Below, piece by piece: positions 37,901-52,900 of a stretch of 64,000 nucleotides of DNA. The notes under the pieces were generated by a model. That model had not been told where the DNA came from. It saw only the letters and a program-made list of their open reading frames with translations, and searched no databases. Made by a program: the position numbers and the translations under genes. The stretch comes from Tribonema minus. Its lineage: Eukaryota; Sar; Xanthophyceae; Tribonematales; Tribonemataceae. Numbering within the stretch: the stretch's first letter is position 1; every line of letters starts with the position of its first letter. The stretch is taken from positions 124,001 to 188,000 of the forward strand of contig JAFCMP010000029.1 in the NCBI GenBank assembly GCA_017506865.1, read 5' to 3'.

Positions 37901-40900
37901 ACGCGGATTATCATCCGATGGTTATTTGATACAAAGCGCGGAAGGCTACGTGTAAAAGTCAAAACGTTGCTACTTGAAGCGCCCTGTAAAAATCTTCCCT
38001 TTTAACCGCCCGATTGTGAAACACCTCTGCGGCGGCGCGCGGGCAGCGGGTGCGCGCAGCGCAGCCTCGCAGCCTCGGACCATCATCTCATCGTGAAGAG
38101 CATCATTTGTAGTATCGTGTTGTGCAGTACAATGCATGTACTTCGAAGCATGGGTTCTGGCGCCGTGTAGCAGGTATGCATCTACCCCTAACCCTAACGC
38201 AACCCTAACCCTGACCCTTACCCTGGCGGGTGCGCAGTTTTCATCTAGAGTAGCGTCATTCGATGGCTTTCGAAGCCGCCCTTGTTGTGATAAGTCCATG
38301 TGTAGATACATTTGCCATAAACGACAGTGACAAATCACTTCCAGGCACAGTGTCACATGCACGACCAGCGCAGCAGCGCGATTTGTCGGCCGACGAGCCA
38401 TAGCAGCCAGGCATGCGCTGCGAGCATGCTTATTGCTGCTCACCATGTCGCACTGAAGTGCCACTGATTTGATTTATGTATCACATTCAGCTGCGGCGCT
38501 CAAAGCTTTTAGACTGTAGCAGCTGCTGGTGTACTGCTTCTCAAGGGTTAGCGTTAGGGTTAGGGTTAGGGTTAGGGTTAGGAAGCTGCCTTTGCCGTGA
38601 AGGAGGCCACAGCCAGTCAGCTGCCCGAGGGAGGCGGGCACTGTAGCTATAGCAAACACGTGCCAGTATGATGCATCGGCCAACGAGAGTGGCGATGCAC
38701 ATGAACTTCAACTTTTAAGTGGTGTTGAAGTCGCATTGCGTCGAGTTGAAGTAAGCTGACGAATGCAACCCGGACACGATGTCTCTGCAGCATCAATACA
38801 GAGTGCGTCTGCATGATTGAAAATTAGTGATTTCTTTGATAAATAAAATCGTAATATTTAAAATTATTATGTCTTCGTAGTTCTCGACTACCAGAATCCT
38901 TTAGAGGAAAAAGTGTTGTTTGTCTACAGGAGCACGTACCAGTATCCTGCCGCCCGCAGAGTCCCAGCTTAGGCTCCGCACAGAAGGACTCGAGCATACC
39001 TGCCCACAGTCGCGAGCGCGCAGCGCAGTCAGAGGCAGCAACATTCAGAGGCAGCAACGCTCAGAGGCAGCACCGCTCAGCGGCAGCGGCGCTCAAGGCA
39101 CCAACGCTGATGGTGTCTGTTGAAGTGCAGGACAAAGTTATTGGCATTTTCATCACTGCATGCAGCTCCTCGAATGCACGCCATTGTGCTCGTTTTAGCG
39201 GCGCATACTGACTCTGGGCGTTGGTCTGAGCACTGAGTTGTTGACTAATTAATGACTGCTCTACTTCAGTGTACTACTGCGGATTGCAGACGATAGACCA
39301 TCTGGCGCAATCAAAACACAAGACATGGCGCAAACACGGTAACCAACAACGTGCACGAAACAAGCACTTCATATGCTGGGGAATGTCATGTTTTTGTGTC
39401 GAGACTTCAGATACGTGAACAACAGAGTGAATCAGTTGTTGCTTGCTTCGGGCCATGAGCTCTTCACACACAGCTGTAGCAGGACCTTAGCTGATAGGCA
39501 AGGCAAGAAAGAAAGCTGCACACACGAAATGCAAGTTCTTGCAGCACAAATTGAGCTGCTGCACTGACGCGAGCATGGACTTCAAGTTGAAGCGTGCACA
39601 TGCAGGACCTCTCCAGGCCTCCTTTGGTGCCGTTCAAAATTTAGGTCCACAGGTACTGCGTGCCGTATCCCAGCACAGTAGATCCGGGCAACCTCCGTGA
39701 GATTCAAGTTGAAGTGTGGCATTTAAGCCAGCTGACAACTTCAAGTGTTGACATTATGGCAGCTCAACAGGTGACGCACCTCCATGAACTTCAAGTTGAA
39801 GGTGGCTTTCAACCAGACAAGTGCTCTGCGGCTTCGCAACGCGTTGCAGCTGAACATGATGTCTGTCTCCATTGACATTTGCGTTGGAGGTGGCCCTTGA
39901 ACCAAAAGACAAGCGGCGTGTGGCGTATTGAAGCTCAACAGGTGACTCACCTCCATGAGGTTCAAGTTGAAGGTGGCCCTCAGCTCCAGCCCCTTCTTCC
40001 AGACCTTGACGAGGCCGTCGCGTCCCCCCGAGACCAGACCCTGTCAGTTTGACAACCAGCAGCAGGCGCACATAATTATGATGTATTCGTGAATCTAACA
40101 GGACAAGAGGGAGCAGCAGAACCGCTGTGACACGGCAGTAAGTGAAGGCGTGCACCATGTGCACCAAAGACAGGCTGAATACACGTCTGCATACACCTCA
40201 ATGCAGGCACACGGCAATCAGCCCATGTTTTTGTCGTGTTGCTTTGGATTAGGGCTAGAGTTAGGGTTGGGGGAAGGGGTCCACACAGCTGACGGTGACC
40301 ACACCTAGGGGAACCCCGCCACTGGCGCTGCTCACTGCTGCGTGCCTGCTTTGCCTGCCCTCGCTGCCCCCTCCTGCTGTCTGCCTTGCCCACATCACAG
40401 CCCATGCACAATTGACTGACGATGCAACTTCACCTTGTCACGTGCAAGCTCAACTTCAACTATTGGGTTTCTTTCTCGCCTCATCTGCGTCCGCAATGGC
40501 CCAGATCTCCCCTTCGTGCGCCTTGATGGCTTTTTCGAGTTGCGACCCCAGGAATCGGTAGAGGTGGCCGTCGAAAGTACCTATGACGGCGGCGTTGCCA
40601 TCCCACCCTGCGCAACAGCAGCCAGCCAAGAAGCGTGATGAAGTGAAGAAAATACATATCCTGCGCCCAAGAGCCAGCTGAGAAGCAGCATGGAGTGCAA
40701 GCCGCGGCATGGATTGACGAATGAATGGATGGATGAATGAATGAATGAATGGAATGGTTATTATTGTACTCACAAAGTGTCATCATCAAAGGTTCTTGAA
40801 CATGTCTGTTGGCCGGTGTGTGCCCGCAGCCAGATCCAACTGTAGCCCTGGCTCCGATCTACCCCTAATTCAAGCCCTAACATTAAGCAAGCAAAGTTGT

Positions 40901-43900
40901 CTGCTCAATGCAAACAGACCGATGTGCATTCAAGAGTGCTCGTGCACATGCAGCACTTGAGGCGCACAGCCATATCACTGTTGAAAGTCGCACCAGGCCA
41001 CATGGCTGGAAGCACAGGTGAACACTGCAACCATCAAGTATGAGATCTGATGATGAAATGCAAATGTAAAATGCTGTGTGCGCAGCGCAGGGGGAACAGG
41101 CCTCAAAGAAAGTGACGTTTTTGCGAAACACAGAACACTGTACCTATGCAGTAAAACGGCTGCAGTTTGCCGTGAATGCCCACTACACATGGCAAATATA
41201 ATCAAAACATGAGATCAGAGTTTATGGATCGTGAAGTTGAACATGTTTGTGCATGCGCAGCGCACGCACGCAGTATTGTACCTATGCAGTAGAACGGCTG
41301 CAGTTTGCCGCGAATGCCCACCACACATGGCACACATAATTCAAGTACGATATCAGCTGATGAACGTGGACTTGAACTGTTGTTACACAAAAGCAATATT
41401 GTACCTGTGCAGTAGAACGGCTGCAGTTTGCCACGTGACTGAAGGTACAGCAACATGCTCCAAGTACGAGAGCAGTTGATAAAATGTGAACTTGAACTGT
41501 CGTGTGTGCGCAGTGCAAGCGCATACCGCACCTATGCAGTAGAACGGCTGCAGCTTGCCGCGTGATGAGATGACAGCGTCCCTGCACACGACATTGTGCC
41601 CCCTGCTGATGGTGCGGCCTCCCTCCTTGGACCCCGATGTTGCCAGGGACCAGAACCGGATGAAACTGTCACCGACCTCTATCAGACCTGCAGCAGATGA
41701 CATAAACAAAAGCGTCATCGATTACCAGCAGTCTGTCAGCTGTTTTTACGGTGCTTGCACTGATAAGTTGAGGTTGCAAGGCAGCCAAGGGGGCGGGTTG
41801 GCAGATTTGGCGAGGACAGCCAGGTGGTGCTAAATATTCAGGGTGCGCAAGACAACGCTGTGCGCCTCAATCAGCGCAAGTACCTAGCGACAACTGCAAC
41901 ATCAACTGCAACATACGACACTCATGCAGTGTAGTCACGCAGCATCTTGTCAGCTTTTGCCTGCTGTACATGGCAACATCAGCTCCAGCACGAGCGAACG
42001 TCTGCGGCCTGACCCACAACGGAGTTTTATCATCTACAGGCTCAACTGCGTTAGCCAACAAATCAGGTGCAAGCAGTGCAGTTCGGGGGGCGAAACCCAA
42101 ATCGGCGTATGGCATGCGCAATTTCAAAGTGTGGCATACGTGGCCGCTCTGCAGCAGCACTCTAATCCTCGTGAACAACCTGAGACAAAAAAGCATGAGC
42201 AAAAAACCTTCTACTTCAAGGTGTCATCTTGCAGCTCCCATGCCAAACCAAACCACCGGCCTTGCGGAGAGTCCTAACCCTAACCCTAGCAAACAGCAGC
42301 CGCGGCCAACCCTAACCCTAGCAAACAGCAGCCGCCGCGGCAGCAGCAGCGCTCACCGCCTCCGTCGCGCTCGAACGCCAGCTCGAGGGTCGAGGGGGGC
42401 CTGCCATCCGCGGCGTTGGCGGGCGCGCTAGCGAGGTACTCCTGGGGTATGCCCCCCCCGCCGTCGACCGCGGCAATGACGGCTTGTCTCTAAAGCGGCA
42501 GGGGGGCGGGGGGGGGGTGAGAGGCGCTTTCTTGCGTAAATTCAGCAGCACTGCTGTCACAAGATCGCTCTGATATAAACACTGAGAGGGTGAGAGGCGC
42601 TCTCTTGCATCAATCCAGCAGCACTGCTGTCACAAGATCGCTCTGATTTGGTCACTGAGCTAGGGTTCTGACGTCAACTGACAGCGGCACGGCGCGCTGC
42701 CGCCGCCTTGCTGCTACTTCAACCAGGGTGAGTCGCTTTTGCAAGCACTGCTAGGGTGAGAGGCGCTGCTGCGCTTTGGACTTAAGTGCCGCTGCTGTCG
42801 CGGCGAGAGAGCCGGTTTGAGCTGCCCTGATGCATGTCTGCCTGCTGTCTCAGTGAACTCCAACTTCACCGGGGGCAGAAGACGTAAATGGCATCAGCAC
42901 GCCACCACACATTCTGGACCCCTTTTCCTCTTGTGCCCTCAGCGATACGAGAGCTTTCGTCAAAGGTGACGCCTTAACCAGCCAGCCACTGACTGCAGCA
43001 GTTCAGCCATGGCGACAGTGACAGGAATGCCTTCGTTGCGCGTAGCTGCGTTGCCTACCAGCGACAGGGCGTTCAGACGCCCCACGCTTTTGCCCGCAAG
43101 CGGCCATGGATGCACATAGTGAGCGTGCGTATGCACAACACCGACACGGTATGCACAGAGCTTGGTGCGCTTCCGCTGCCATCCGCCGGTGTTGATTACA
43201 CTACAAAGGTGAGCGTCGAGAAATCACGGCGAGCACACCGATTTACTCTAGGGGTACACTTCAAGTTCTTGAATTGCCTTCATACACCCCAGACGATCAC
43301 AGAGGTGGGCACAACCGGCTGATGTCAGCAGCGTCCCGTCAGGACTCAAAATGCACTTCAAGTACTTGAAGTAGGTAAACGCACCTCCCAGTCCCAGACA
43401 ACAATAGTGGATGGCGCGCCGCCGCCGCCCCCCGCCGTTGCCAGCAGCGTCCCGTCCGGACTGAAGGCGATGGCGACAACGCCGCAGCGGTGGTGGCCGC
43501 GCAGCACACGCGCCGTCTCCATGGTGTTGACGTCCCAGACGGCGGCCCAGGGCTGCAGGCCTTGCTGACCCTGCGCACGGGTGAATATAGGTGAATACAT
43601 CAGTGTGAATATATACATATACATCACGGGTGAATATAGGTGAATACATCAATTTTTCATACACTCGTTTTGCATATTGGTGTATGAGAAGTTGTCCCCG
43701 ATGATCAGTTAAAATGTGAAGAGTTCTCAAATGTAACTTTTTTTCGCAGTATGCGCGCCGTCTCCATGGTGTTGACGTCCCAGACGGCGGCCCAGGCCTG
43801 CAGGCCTTGCTGGCCCTGCGCGTGCGCAAATACATGAATGTTTTCATACCCCAATTAGTATTTGTGTACTTCAAGTATGGAACGCTTTCCCCGATTAACA

Positions 43901-46900
43901 GGTTGATTGAATCAGTTGATAATTCTCAAATGGAACTTCAAGAGGCAGGGACAGCCACATCAGTCACGCATGCAGACCCTGCTGGCCCTGCGCGCGGGCG
44001 AACATAACAATTTAATCATGCACTGTAACATATTGTGCTTCAAAGTAGTAGTTTCAAATATTTGTGTATGAAAGTGTTTTCCTAATGAAGAGGTTGATCG
44101 AATACGTGGAGAATTATCCAATGGAACTGATTTCGCAGCACGCGCGCCGTCTCCATTGTGTTCACGTCCCAGATGGCGACTTAGGGCTGGAGGCCGTGTT
44201 GGCCCTGCGCGCGGCGGCTGCTGTATAAAAAACTTAGCCCGATTAATAGATTGATTTAAAAAAAGATAAGTGGAGAGTCCTCAAATGGAACCTCAAGAGG
44301 CAGGGACAGCCACATTCAGGCCCTGCTGGCCCTGCGAGTGGGCGAGCGGTGCACGAGCAGCTTTCGCGGTTGACAGGGTGTTTGTGTTGTGGAGATGGTA
44401 GCTGTTAAATGGGACTTCAAGAGTTGTGAATGGTTTCACAGCGTCGACTGCGCAATTTTGATGTGTTGGTGCGTAGTTCAGCATCCGTTGGCAGGGCGCC
44501 GTAAGACAACGGCAACAATCTCCATTCGAAAACGGTACGACAAGGGGCCAATGCGCACCTACATGGTGACTGTCGGGACAAGGGCCAGGGTTAGGTTTAG
44601 GGTTAGGGCTAGGTTAGGGCAAGACGGCCGCTGTTATGCGCACACAGAGCTTGTGCTGCATGTCGACAAGAGCTGCGCAAGGGTTGGCCTGCTGTTATGG
44701 AGGAACGCGTTTGGATCAAAGAGACCTGCAGCCCTGGTGCCGACTGCAAGTTGCACAGAAGGTACTTGCGTGCGACGATGTCTGGTGTGTCCACCGCTTC
44801 CCATACTAGATGCGCGCATAAGCAGGGCTTCAGCCTTCATGTGAAAAACGAATCAAAAGATCGTTCAGCCCTCATATCACGGGCAACGAAACAGGTCACA
44901 CACTGGAATAACCTATTTGAAGCTGACATATCACAGGTAGTTTGAGGAGAGTCAACTTACCTACTGCTTACCGCCGCGGCGAGTGGAAGAGACAGGTGCA
45001 GCATTTGTCTCTGTGTTACTTTTGGAGGATGCCAACGCTGTAATTCAACTCCCCTCTTCAAGCACCAGCGTACTTTGTATACTTGTCAGAATGCAAGTGA
45101 GAGGCATTCACCCACACCTGCAACTTCTTTAGCACATCAGCGTACTTTGCATACATCTTACAGTGCAAGCAACAGACATTCACCGCTCTCCGTCGCAGCG
45201 AGTGGCAGTCGTTGTACTTCAACTTACATTTTTGCACAACAGCGTACTCATTATAATAACTGGAGTGGAAGCGGAAGAAAAATTGCTACTCACCGTCGCG
45301 GCGAGCGGCAGTGACGGGTGCAGCGCCAGGCACAGCGCGTCGTCCGTGTGCGCGCGGTAGAAGCGCTGCCGCGGCGGCCGCCCTTGTTCCCTGACAACTG
45401 TCGTGCGCATGATATAATGCACCGACACACAAAAAGCACGTGAGTGACCGCATCAACGACCACATGCTGAGTGCATGCATTGTTCTTGACGTGTGTAGGA
45501 TTAATGTTAGGGTCAGGGTTAGGGGATAGGGTTAGGGTTAAGGTGTAGCATGTATACTCCACCGACACACAAGAAGCATGTTATGCAGTGACCATATCGA
45601 CGACAAGATGCCCGAGTGCACGCACGGTTCCTGACTGATGCCGAGTGCACTCATGGTTCCTGACTGGTGCAGCACTGCCCCTTAGGGTTAGGGTTAGGAT
45701 TAGGAATTGCGTCAACAGCGTGCACACGCGCTGCGAGTAATGTTGCCCGCCGCCGACACGCAAGAAGCACGTCACTGATCTCATCAACGACCATGCTGAG
45801 TACGCCCCTGGCGCTGGTGCCTTAGGGTTAGGCCTAACCCTAACCCTAACCCTAACCCTAACTCAAACCCTAACCTCAACCCTATCGGGGGCAATGGCGG
45901 CCATGGCGGCGGCTGGTGCAGAGATGCGTGCAGGTCAATAGTGCAGCACAGCAATAATGCTGTGATGAGCAAACAGTGGGGGGTGGGGGGAGTGCACACC
46001 TGCTTCCTGAGGGGGGTAGGGTTAGGGTTAGGTGTAGCAACGCCCCAGAAGCAATGTGTCTGTAGCATGCATATAAGCTGCGGCTGAATGTTGGTGCATG
46101 CACGGAAGACATTGACGGAGCGCTTGGGCTGGATCACGGTGGCGGCAAGGGGAGGAAGCATAGCTGCGGCCACTGATCGTGGTAAATCTGCAATTCAAAG
46201 TTTTTTAAAAATGAATCAACTTCACTTTTGGAGTTCTTCGATGGGCTGATACAGAAACAAAGAATGGTAAAAAGGCCAGGCCTAAGAGCAAAGTCGAGCA
46301 TACTTCTGGTCACGTTGCGTCAAACCGTCCTGTGATTGTATATGACCGCCTCATGCATCAGGTCAGGGTTGAGGGTTAGGGTTGTGGTCAAGCATGTACT
46401 GCATGAGCCGACCACATGCGGCAATGCCACCAGACAAGCATCAGACCTCGAGCTCTACAATCTTATGAATCGTCTCTATATGTATGTACTTTGAAGTATG
46501 CAAAAAAGAGCTCAATCGATACATACGTACCCGCCAGCGTCCCCGCCAGCAGCACAATCAGCCGCCCGTCTGCGGAATACTTGACCGTCCCCCTGCGGTC
46601 CCCCCCTCCCCCCAGCCCTGCCCCGTGCACCCACTCCAGCACCAGATCGCAGTCGGGCTCCCTGAGGTTGGCGGGGGGGGGGTCGCTGGGTGCGGCGATG
46701 GACCTGGCAGCAGCAGAATCAACATAAAGGGGGGGGGAAGGGGGGGGGGTGGGGGGCGGTCTTAGAGGTGGGGTTGGGGGGGGGGGGATACACGTGCACC
46801 CACTCCAGCACCAGATCGCAGTCGGGCGCCCAGAGGTTGGCGGGGAGGGGGGCGCTCGGTGCGGCAATGGACCTGGCAGCAGCAGAAACAACATTAAGGT

Positions 46901-49900
46901 GAGGGGGGGGGGGGGAGGGGCTTTTTAGCGGTGGGGTTGGGGGGAGGGGGGATACACGTGCACCCACTCCAGCACCAGATCGCAGTCGGGCGCCCAGAGG
47001 ATGGCAGCGGGGGGGTCGCTATATGCGGCGATGGGCCTGGCAGCAGCAGAAAGAACATGAAGGCAGGGGAGATGAGCTCACTGAGTATGGAAAGGGGGGG
47101 AAGGCGGGGGGGGGGGGGGGGGTCCTCAAGCGATTTGTCACACCAGATCGCAGTCTAATCTGCTTGGGGGCTGCGGGGGGGTCGCTAGGTGCGACGATGG
47201 ACCTGGCAGCAGCGCCACCAACGTGCAGGCAGAGGGGATGAGCTGACTGGCAAGCGCTTGCAAGAATTGCAATTCTGGTATGTAAGGATGGTTTGGGGGG
47301 GGGGGGGTTCAGTGGTGGGTGGGGGGGGGGGGGGGTGCTGATGCAAGTTGCCGCACCAGATTCAGACTGGCTCCCAGAGGTTGTGGACGGTAGGGTTGCT
47401 CGGTGCAGCGATGTAGCAGCAGCGTGCACAGTACGACGGTAGGGAGTACTTCAAGTATCAGCTTACTCAAAACCCTTTGAAGTAGTGGACTATTGTGTAG
47501 CTCCAGTGTAATCGGGGAAAGGCAGGTTTGCCAAGAGTGAGGAGGGAAAGATCGCCCGCAGCCACAGCAGCACTCTTTCCAAGCCCGGCATTCGAAGTGA
47601 TGTGTGTACGTGTTCACTTCGTAAAGTGCCATATACTCCACAGTGGTGTCCTTGAAGCGATCGCACGTACCGACTGGAAATACGTACATTTGCCTGGACC
47701 ATTGTGCCTGTAACATTGTGTCAACTGTGGACATTACACATGCCTGTGCCAAGGGCACATGGGCGCGAAGGTCATCGCTGCAACTGCTGAAAAGGGCATG
47801 TGGTGTCGAGGCATACTTTTAGAGTCTGGACTTCCATACATGTGCTGCAGATAGCCTACATGTATGACTGTGTTTTGTCATGACACGTGCCTGTGCCAAG
47901 GGCGCATGGGTGCAAAGCGAGCCTCTCGCTGCGCAAACAGGTCGCTGCTAAAATCACTACCAAAGAGAGGTTATATGACCTTCCATACATGTGCTGCAAA
48001 GGAGCCCACTTGCACTGCAAGTAGCCTGCCTGTACTGCAAGTAGCCTACACGGATGACCGCAGTTGTCATGGAAGTACATCACTCGTGCCTGCGCCAAGT
48101 ACTGCAATGTAGCTAGCCTACATGCACTGCAAGTAGCCTACATGTACTGCAAAGTAGCCTACATGTATGACCGCGTTTCGTCATGCCACGTGCCTGTGCC
48201 AAGGGCGCATGGGCGCGAAACGCGCCTCTTGCTGCGCAGCGACTTTGGCCTCTTCTGTGGCCATGACGACATTTTCTAGTTGATCATTGGTGCTGCAGCA
48301 ACTGTTGCTGTCATTATTGTTGCCATCATTACTTCAAAGTAGAAGTAGAATGTACTTCAAACATATACTAACTTTCATACAGGTACTACAAAGAGTGCAC
48401 ATTTAACACAATCACGTTCGCCGTGACACGTGCCTGTGCCACGGACGCATGGGCGCGAAGCGCGCTTCTTGCTCTGCGGCGTCTGTGGCTTCCTCCATGG
48501 CCATGACGGCTTCCAGACTACCGCTGCGCACGCCATCGGCCGTCGCGCCTTCTTGCATCTGCGCACAAGAAAAAAATAGGGCTACGCTGAGAGCCGTTGC
48601 GGACTCTTTGATAGCAGTGGCCTTGACCCAGTGGTGCGAGAGAACGCCCATGCCATGGCCTTCTACTTGTGCACATGGACTTGAACTCAAGGAGGTTCCG
48701 GCGAAGGCTGGATGTCCAGTGTGTTTACTGTAAAAAGCTCAAATGCATCGCAAGGGAAAACAACCGCTGCGCACGCCGTCGGCCGTCGCGCCCTCTTGCA
48801 TCTGCGCACAAAACATCGAATAGGCTATGCTGAGAAACGTTGTGGACAATATATTGAATATGGCTACACTGAGAGATGTTGCGGATTTTGTTACTTACCC
48901 CAAACGGCCCCATGCCAACCCTCACCCCAACCCCCAACCCTACCCCTACCTCTCACCCTAGGGTGTGTTGTGTACTTTGAGTGCAGACGAGGCCGCTGCG
49001 AAAGATTGAACTTCACGATTGCGTAGGACACCGGCCTCCCTTGTGGCCTTTATGGATACAACGCCACAAGTTTTTATTCAGCACTCGCGGATGCAATGAG
49101 GTTATATACATCGAAGTATATCTATTACGTGGACGACCGACAGAGGCGTTGGGTCATCTAATTGTTGACCTAACCCTAACCCTGACCGTTGTTCGTCTTG
49201 CGAGCTCGCCATACTGCAGCAACAGCCCATGAGCACATGCTTCAGAATACAGCTTGGCCACAACACGCCAGTGATATTAAGACAGTAGCGTCTAGAGACG
49301 GACCAAGTGATGCCATCAGGCCAGAGCTCACCTCAGCACTGCTGAACTTCAACTACAGTGTCATCTTCCAGCAGCCGCACAATACAACAATGAGCAAAAG
49401 CCAGGCTCAAACTCTTCATTGGACGTCACGCATGCCGTTCGGTGCACAACAAGACATGCACTGTACCGGCAGCAGTTAGGAGTACATAGCGCTCTCACTG
49501 CTGAGCAGTGCCACATCATCGCACACCTGTCTCTTGAGCCTTCGCGCAGCCGCGGTCAGGTCCACGTCCTCCTTGGTCTGCGCAATCGGATCACGCAAAG
49601 CACGAGCAAACAAGTGGGTGCCAAATACTACGTGGCGCAGGCGGGATTAGCACAGGTGACAGTATGGACACCCGTCTGCTATCGGGCTCAAGACACGCAT
49701 TTGCAAGGCAGGGCGTTGTACGCATGTGTACGCGGCTGATGCTGCAAGTTGAAGAATCGAACCACTGTTGGATTGTGCAATGTGTCACAATGGGGGTAGG
49801 TAAGTACCTCGGGTGCCAGCGCCGCTGCGAGTCGCGTCTCTGGCGTGCGGCCGCGCTGCTGCCAGGAACCTGCCTGCATCTATGTTAGCGTTGCTCGACT

Positions 49901-52900
49901 GCTCCCATCCATCAGACTCCATCTGCGATCTTTGTCACCACTACAGGTACAATGGTAGTTAAGTACCTCGGGCGCCAGCGCTGCGGCGAGCCGCGTCTCG
50001 GGCGCGCGGCCGCGCTGCTGCGAGAGGCGCGCATGCGCCCACTGCAGCAGCGCTCAACCGCACCTCCCGCACCTGCCATCATACCGCATCAGACTGCAGG
50101 CAGACAGCTGCTGCCATCACCAACTACGTACGATACTCAGGGTTTGTAGGTACCTCGGGCGCCAGCGCTGCGGCGAGCCGCGTCTCCGGCGCGCGGCCGC
50201 GCTGCTGCGAGAGGTCCGCGTGCGCCCACTGCAGCAGCGCGCAGTCACGGCGCCCGACGGTGATGATGGCCGCATCATCTGCGCACCACGCGATCTCGCC
50301 GGCAGGGGCACCTGGGCCGCGGTACTCCCAGGCGCTCTGCGAGTTCAAGACAGGTGAAACTTCAATAAATGGGCTTTGAGGCTGTGTCGCAGTGTACATG
50401 CCGATGAAATAAGTAGCGGTTGCAGTGGGACACATTGCAGCCTGTCATATGCATCCTAGGCTGCCATTCAGGCGAATGAAATGGGCCGCGGTACCCCCAC
50501 GCGCTCTGCAAAGGCGAAATAGGGGCTTACGTTTCTCAGATGCTGCATTGGGCCGGAGACATGCGCGCACGCTTGCGGGTGAGGGTTGGGTTAGGGTTAG
50601 GGTTTGGAATACGGGCGCGGAGGCCGTGTCAAAGCACACTTGAAGTACATGACGATGAAACAAGTGGCGACGACGGTGATGGCCGCATTGTCCACGCACC
50701 AAGTAGCTTCGCCAGCAGGGGCGCGCGGACCGCGGAACTCCCAAGCGCTCTGCAACTTCAAGAGATGTGAAACTTTGCGCACAACTTGCCTGCCCCGCCT
50801 GTGATGCGGGATAGCGGCAGTAACCCTAACCCTAGCCCCAACAGCCGCAGTCTGCCGTACGAACCCAAAAGTGCGGCAGACCCTGCGATCTGCAATCACA
50901 AAATTGCTTGCCACACTGACCATGTCCGGAGCAGGGATAACATCCAGTGACATGTACTGCAAACGCGACTTGCCTGCCCCGCCTGCAAAGCGGGATAGCG
51001 GAACAGCCGCAGCCTGCCGTACGCATCTGAAAGTGCCACGAAACCTGCATTCGACACTTACACATTGGCTAGCCACACTGACCACGCCCGGAGCAGGGAG
51101 ACCATCCAATGACATGTAAGCGCGCAACTTGCTTGCCACACTCAAAAGTCTGACCGAACAGGGAGAACATCCAGAGACATGTACTGTAAACACAACTTGC
51201 CTGCCTCGCCTGTCGTCAGCGTTCTGTCAGAGCGCGTTCGATCTCATATTACCGCGCACGACTTGCCTGCCCCGCCTGCGAAGCGGGATAGCGGAACAGC
51301 CGCAGCCTGCCATATGCATCTGAAACCGCCAGCGTCTCGCCCGCGCAGCTGCGCGCAGCAGCGCTCAGCGCATTCTTGTCTGCGTACGGCCCCCAGGCGC
51401 CTGCCACAGCCCTGCTCAGCAGCACAACAGTAGTAACATTGGGGATTGGGAAACAGCGTCAGAGAGTGTGAAGCCTTTGCAAAGAGCGAAGTTTTTGCGA
51501 AGAGGCCGGGAGAGGCAGCGGCATGTGCATCACTCGTTGCTCGGCACCGACCAGCAAGACTATATAGGCACGCAGCTGTAGCAGACTACAAGCTGGTGAT
51601 TCTTGTCTGCGTACGGCCCCCCGGCCCCTGCCGCAGCCCTGCTCAGCAGAACAGCAAGGAGCAGATGTTTTGTTAACCCGAACCCTACCCCTAACCCTAT
51701 CCCAAACCCTAGGGTTGCAGCGGTGGCTACAATGATTTCGATGAATGCGCCGCGCAGCTCAGCAGCACAGTACGTAACACAATAGGGGAACATGAATGCA
51801 TATGAATGTGTGGAGCGTTTGCATTGAGTCTTTTTGTGAGCGCAGCACAATAGTGGCAGAAATGGTTGTAAATCAGGTTGATTGGCCACAATAGGTGCAA
51901 CGAGTAGGCTTGTGTTGAGCGAATGATCGTGGCCAGATCAGGGTCGCAGCGGCAGGTGTTGGGAGGGCTGGCAATGTGTTGCGCATTGCAATTTGTGTGC
52001 AGCAGCCGGGGTTTTTTTGCCAGCAGGCCGACCTGCGCAACTTCAAATTTGAACATTTCACTCTTCACAGAAGCTCTTCAATGTACCACACCTGCGAACT
52101 GGGGTATGCAGAGCAGTGGAGGTAGAAGTGGTGGCACAAGCGGGTGTGTGTGTGTGGGGGGGGGGGTATGGAGCCCAGATAATTGCAGCGGAAAGAACCG
52201 AAGTACTGCTGAGTACCACGTCGAATGAACTCTACTCCTACTGCAGAGAGCGCAGCGAAAGCACGCTTTCAAAAGTTGTGCGTCGTTTTGCTGATGCTCA
52301 GCGGTGAATGACACACAAACTACTCTTGTGAAGGTATGTAGGTACGCTGGGCGTACTTCAACCAGTGACGACGGTTGAGGTTTTCTCACCAGCTTATACA
52401 ACAAATAGATACCACTTCAAGTACAGACTTCAAGTGACCTAGATTGCAATTCATCCACAAGAACAAACTCGCGGCTTCTCTCACCAGCTGAAGCGATAAA
52501 CAAAAACCAGTTCAATCACACACTTCAAGTATCTTGTGGTACACTTCAACCAACAAGATCAAAGTTGAGGTTTCTCTCACCAGCCCAGTGTGCACGACTG
52601 GCCGTCCCACTGCACGTCGCGCACCACTGATGGAGCCACCTGACGGGGAGGGGGGGGGGGGGGGGCAAAAGAGACAAAGAGGCAGTAAGTGGCGGGCAAC
52701 AAACAGCAGGTGTTGCTATGCCTGCAGCATGGAACGGTCCAGCTCCATGCAGTTTGTGGCTTATTTCTGGAGCTGCGAAGTGCTTTGCTTCAAAGCATAG
52801 CACGGCGTACTTCAACAATATGGTTCAATGGTGCGCCGGGAGCTCTCAGCGCAAAAGAGCATCCCAGCTTCAGAGCGTGGTGTAATGCAACGGCATGCTC

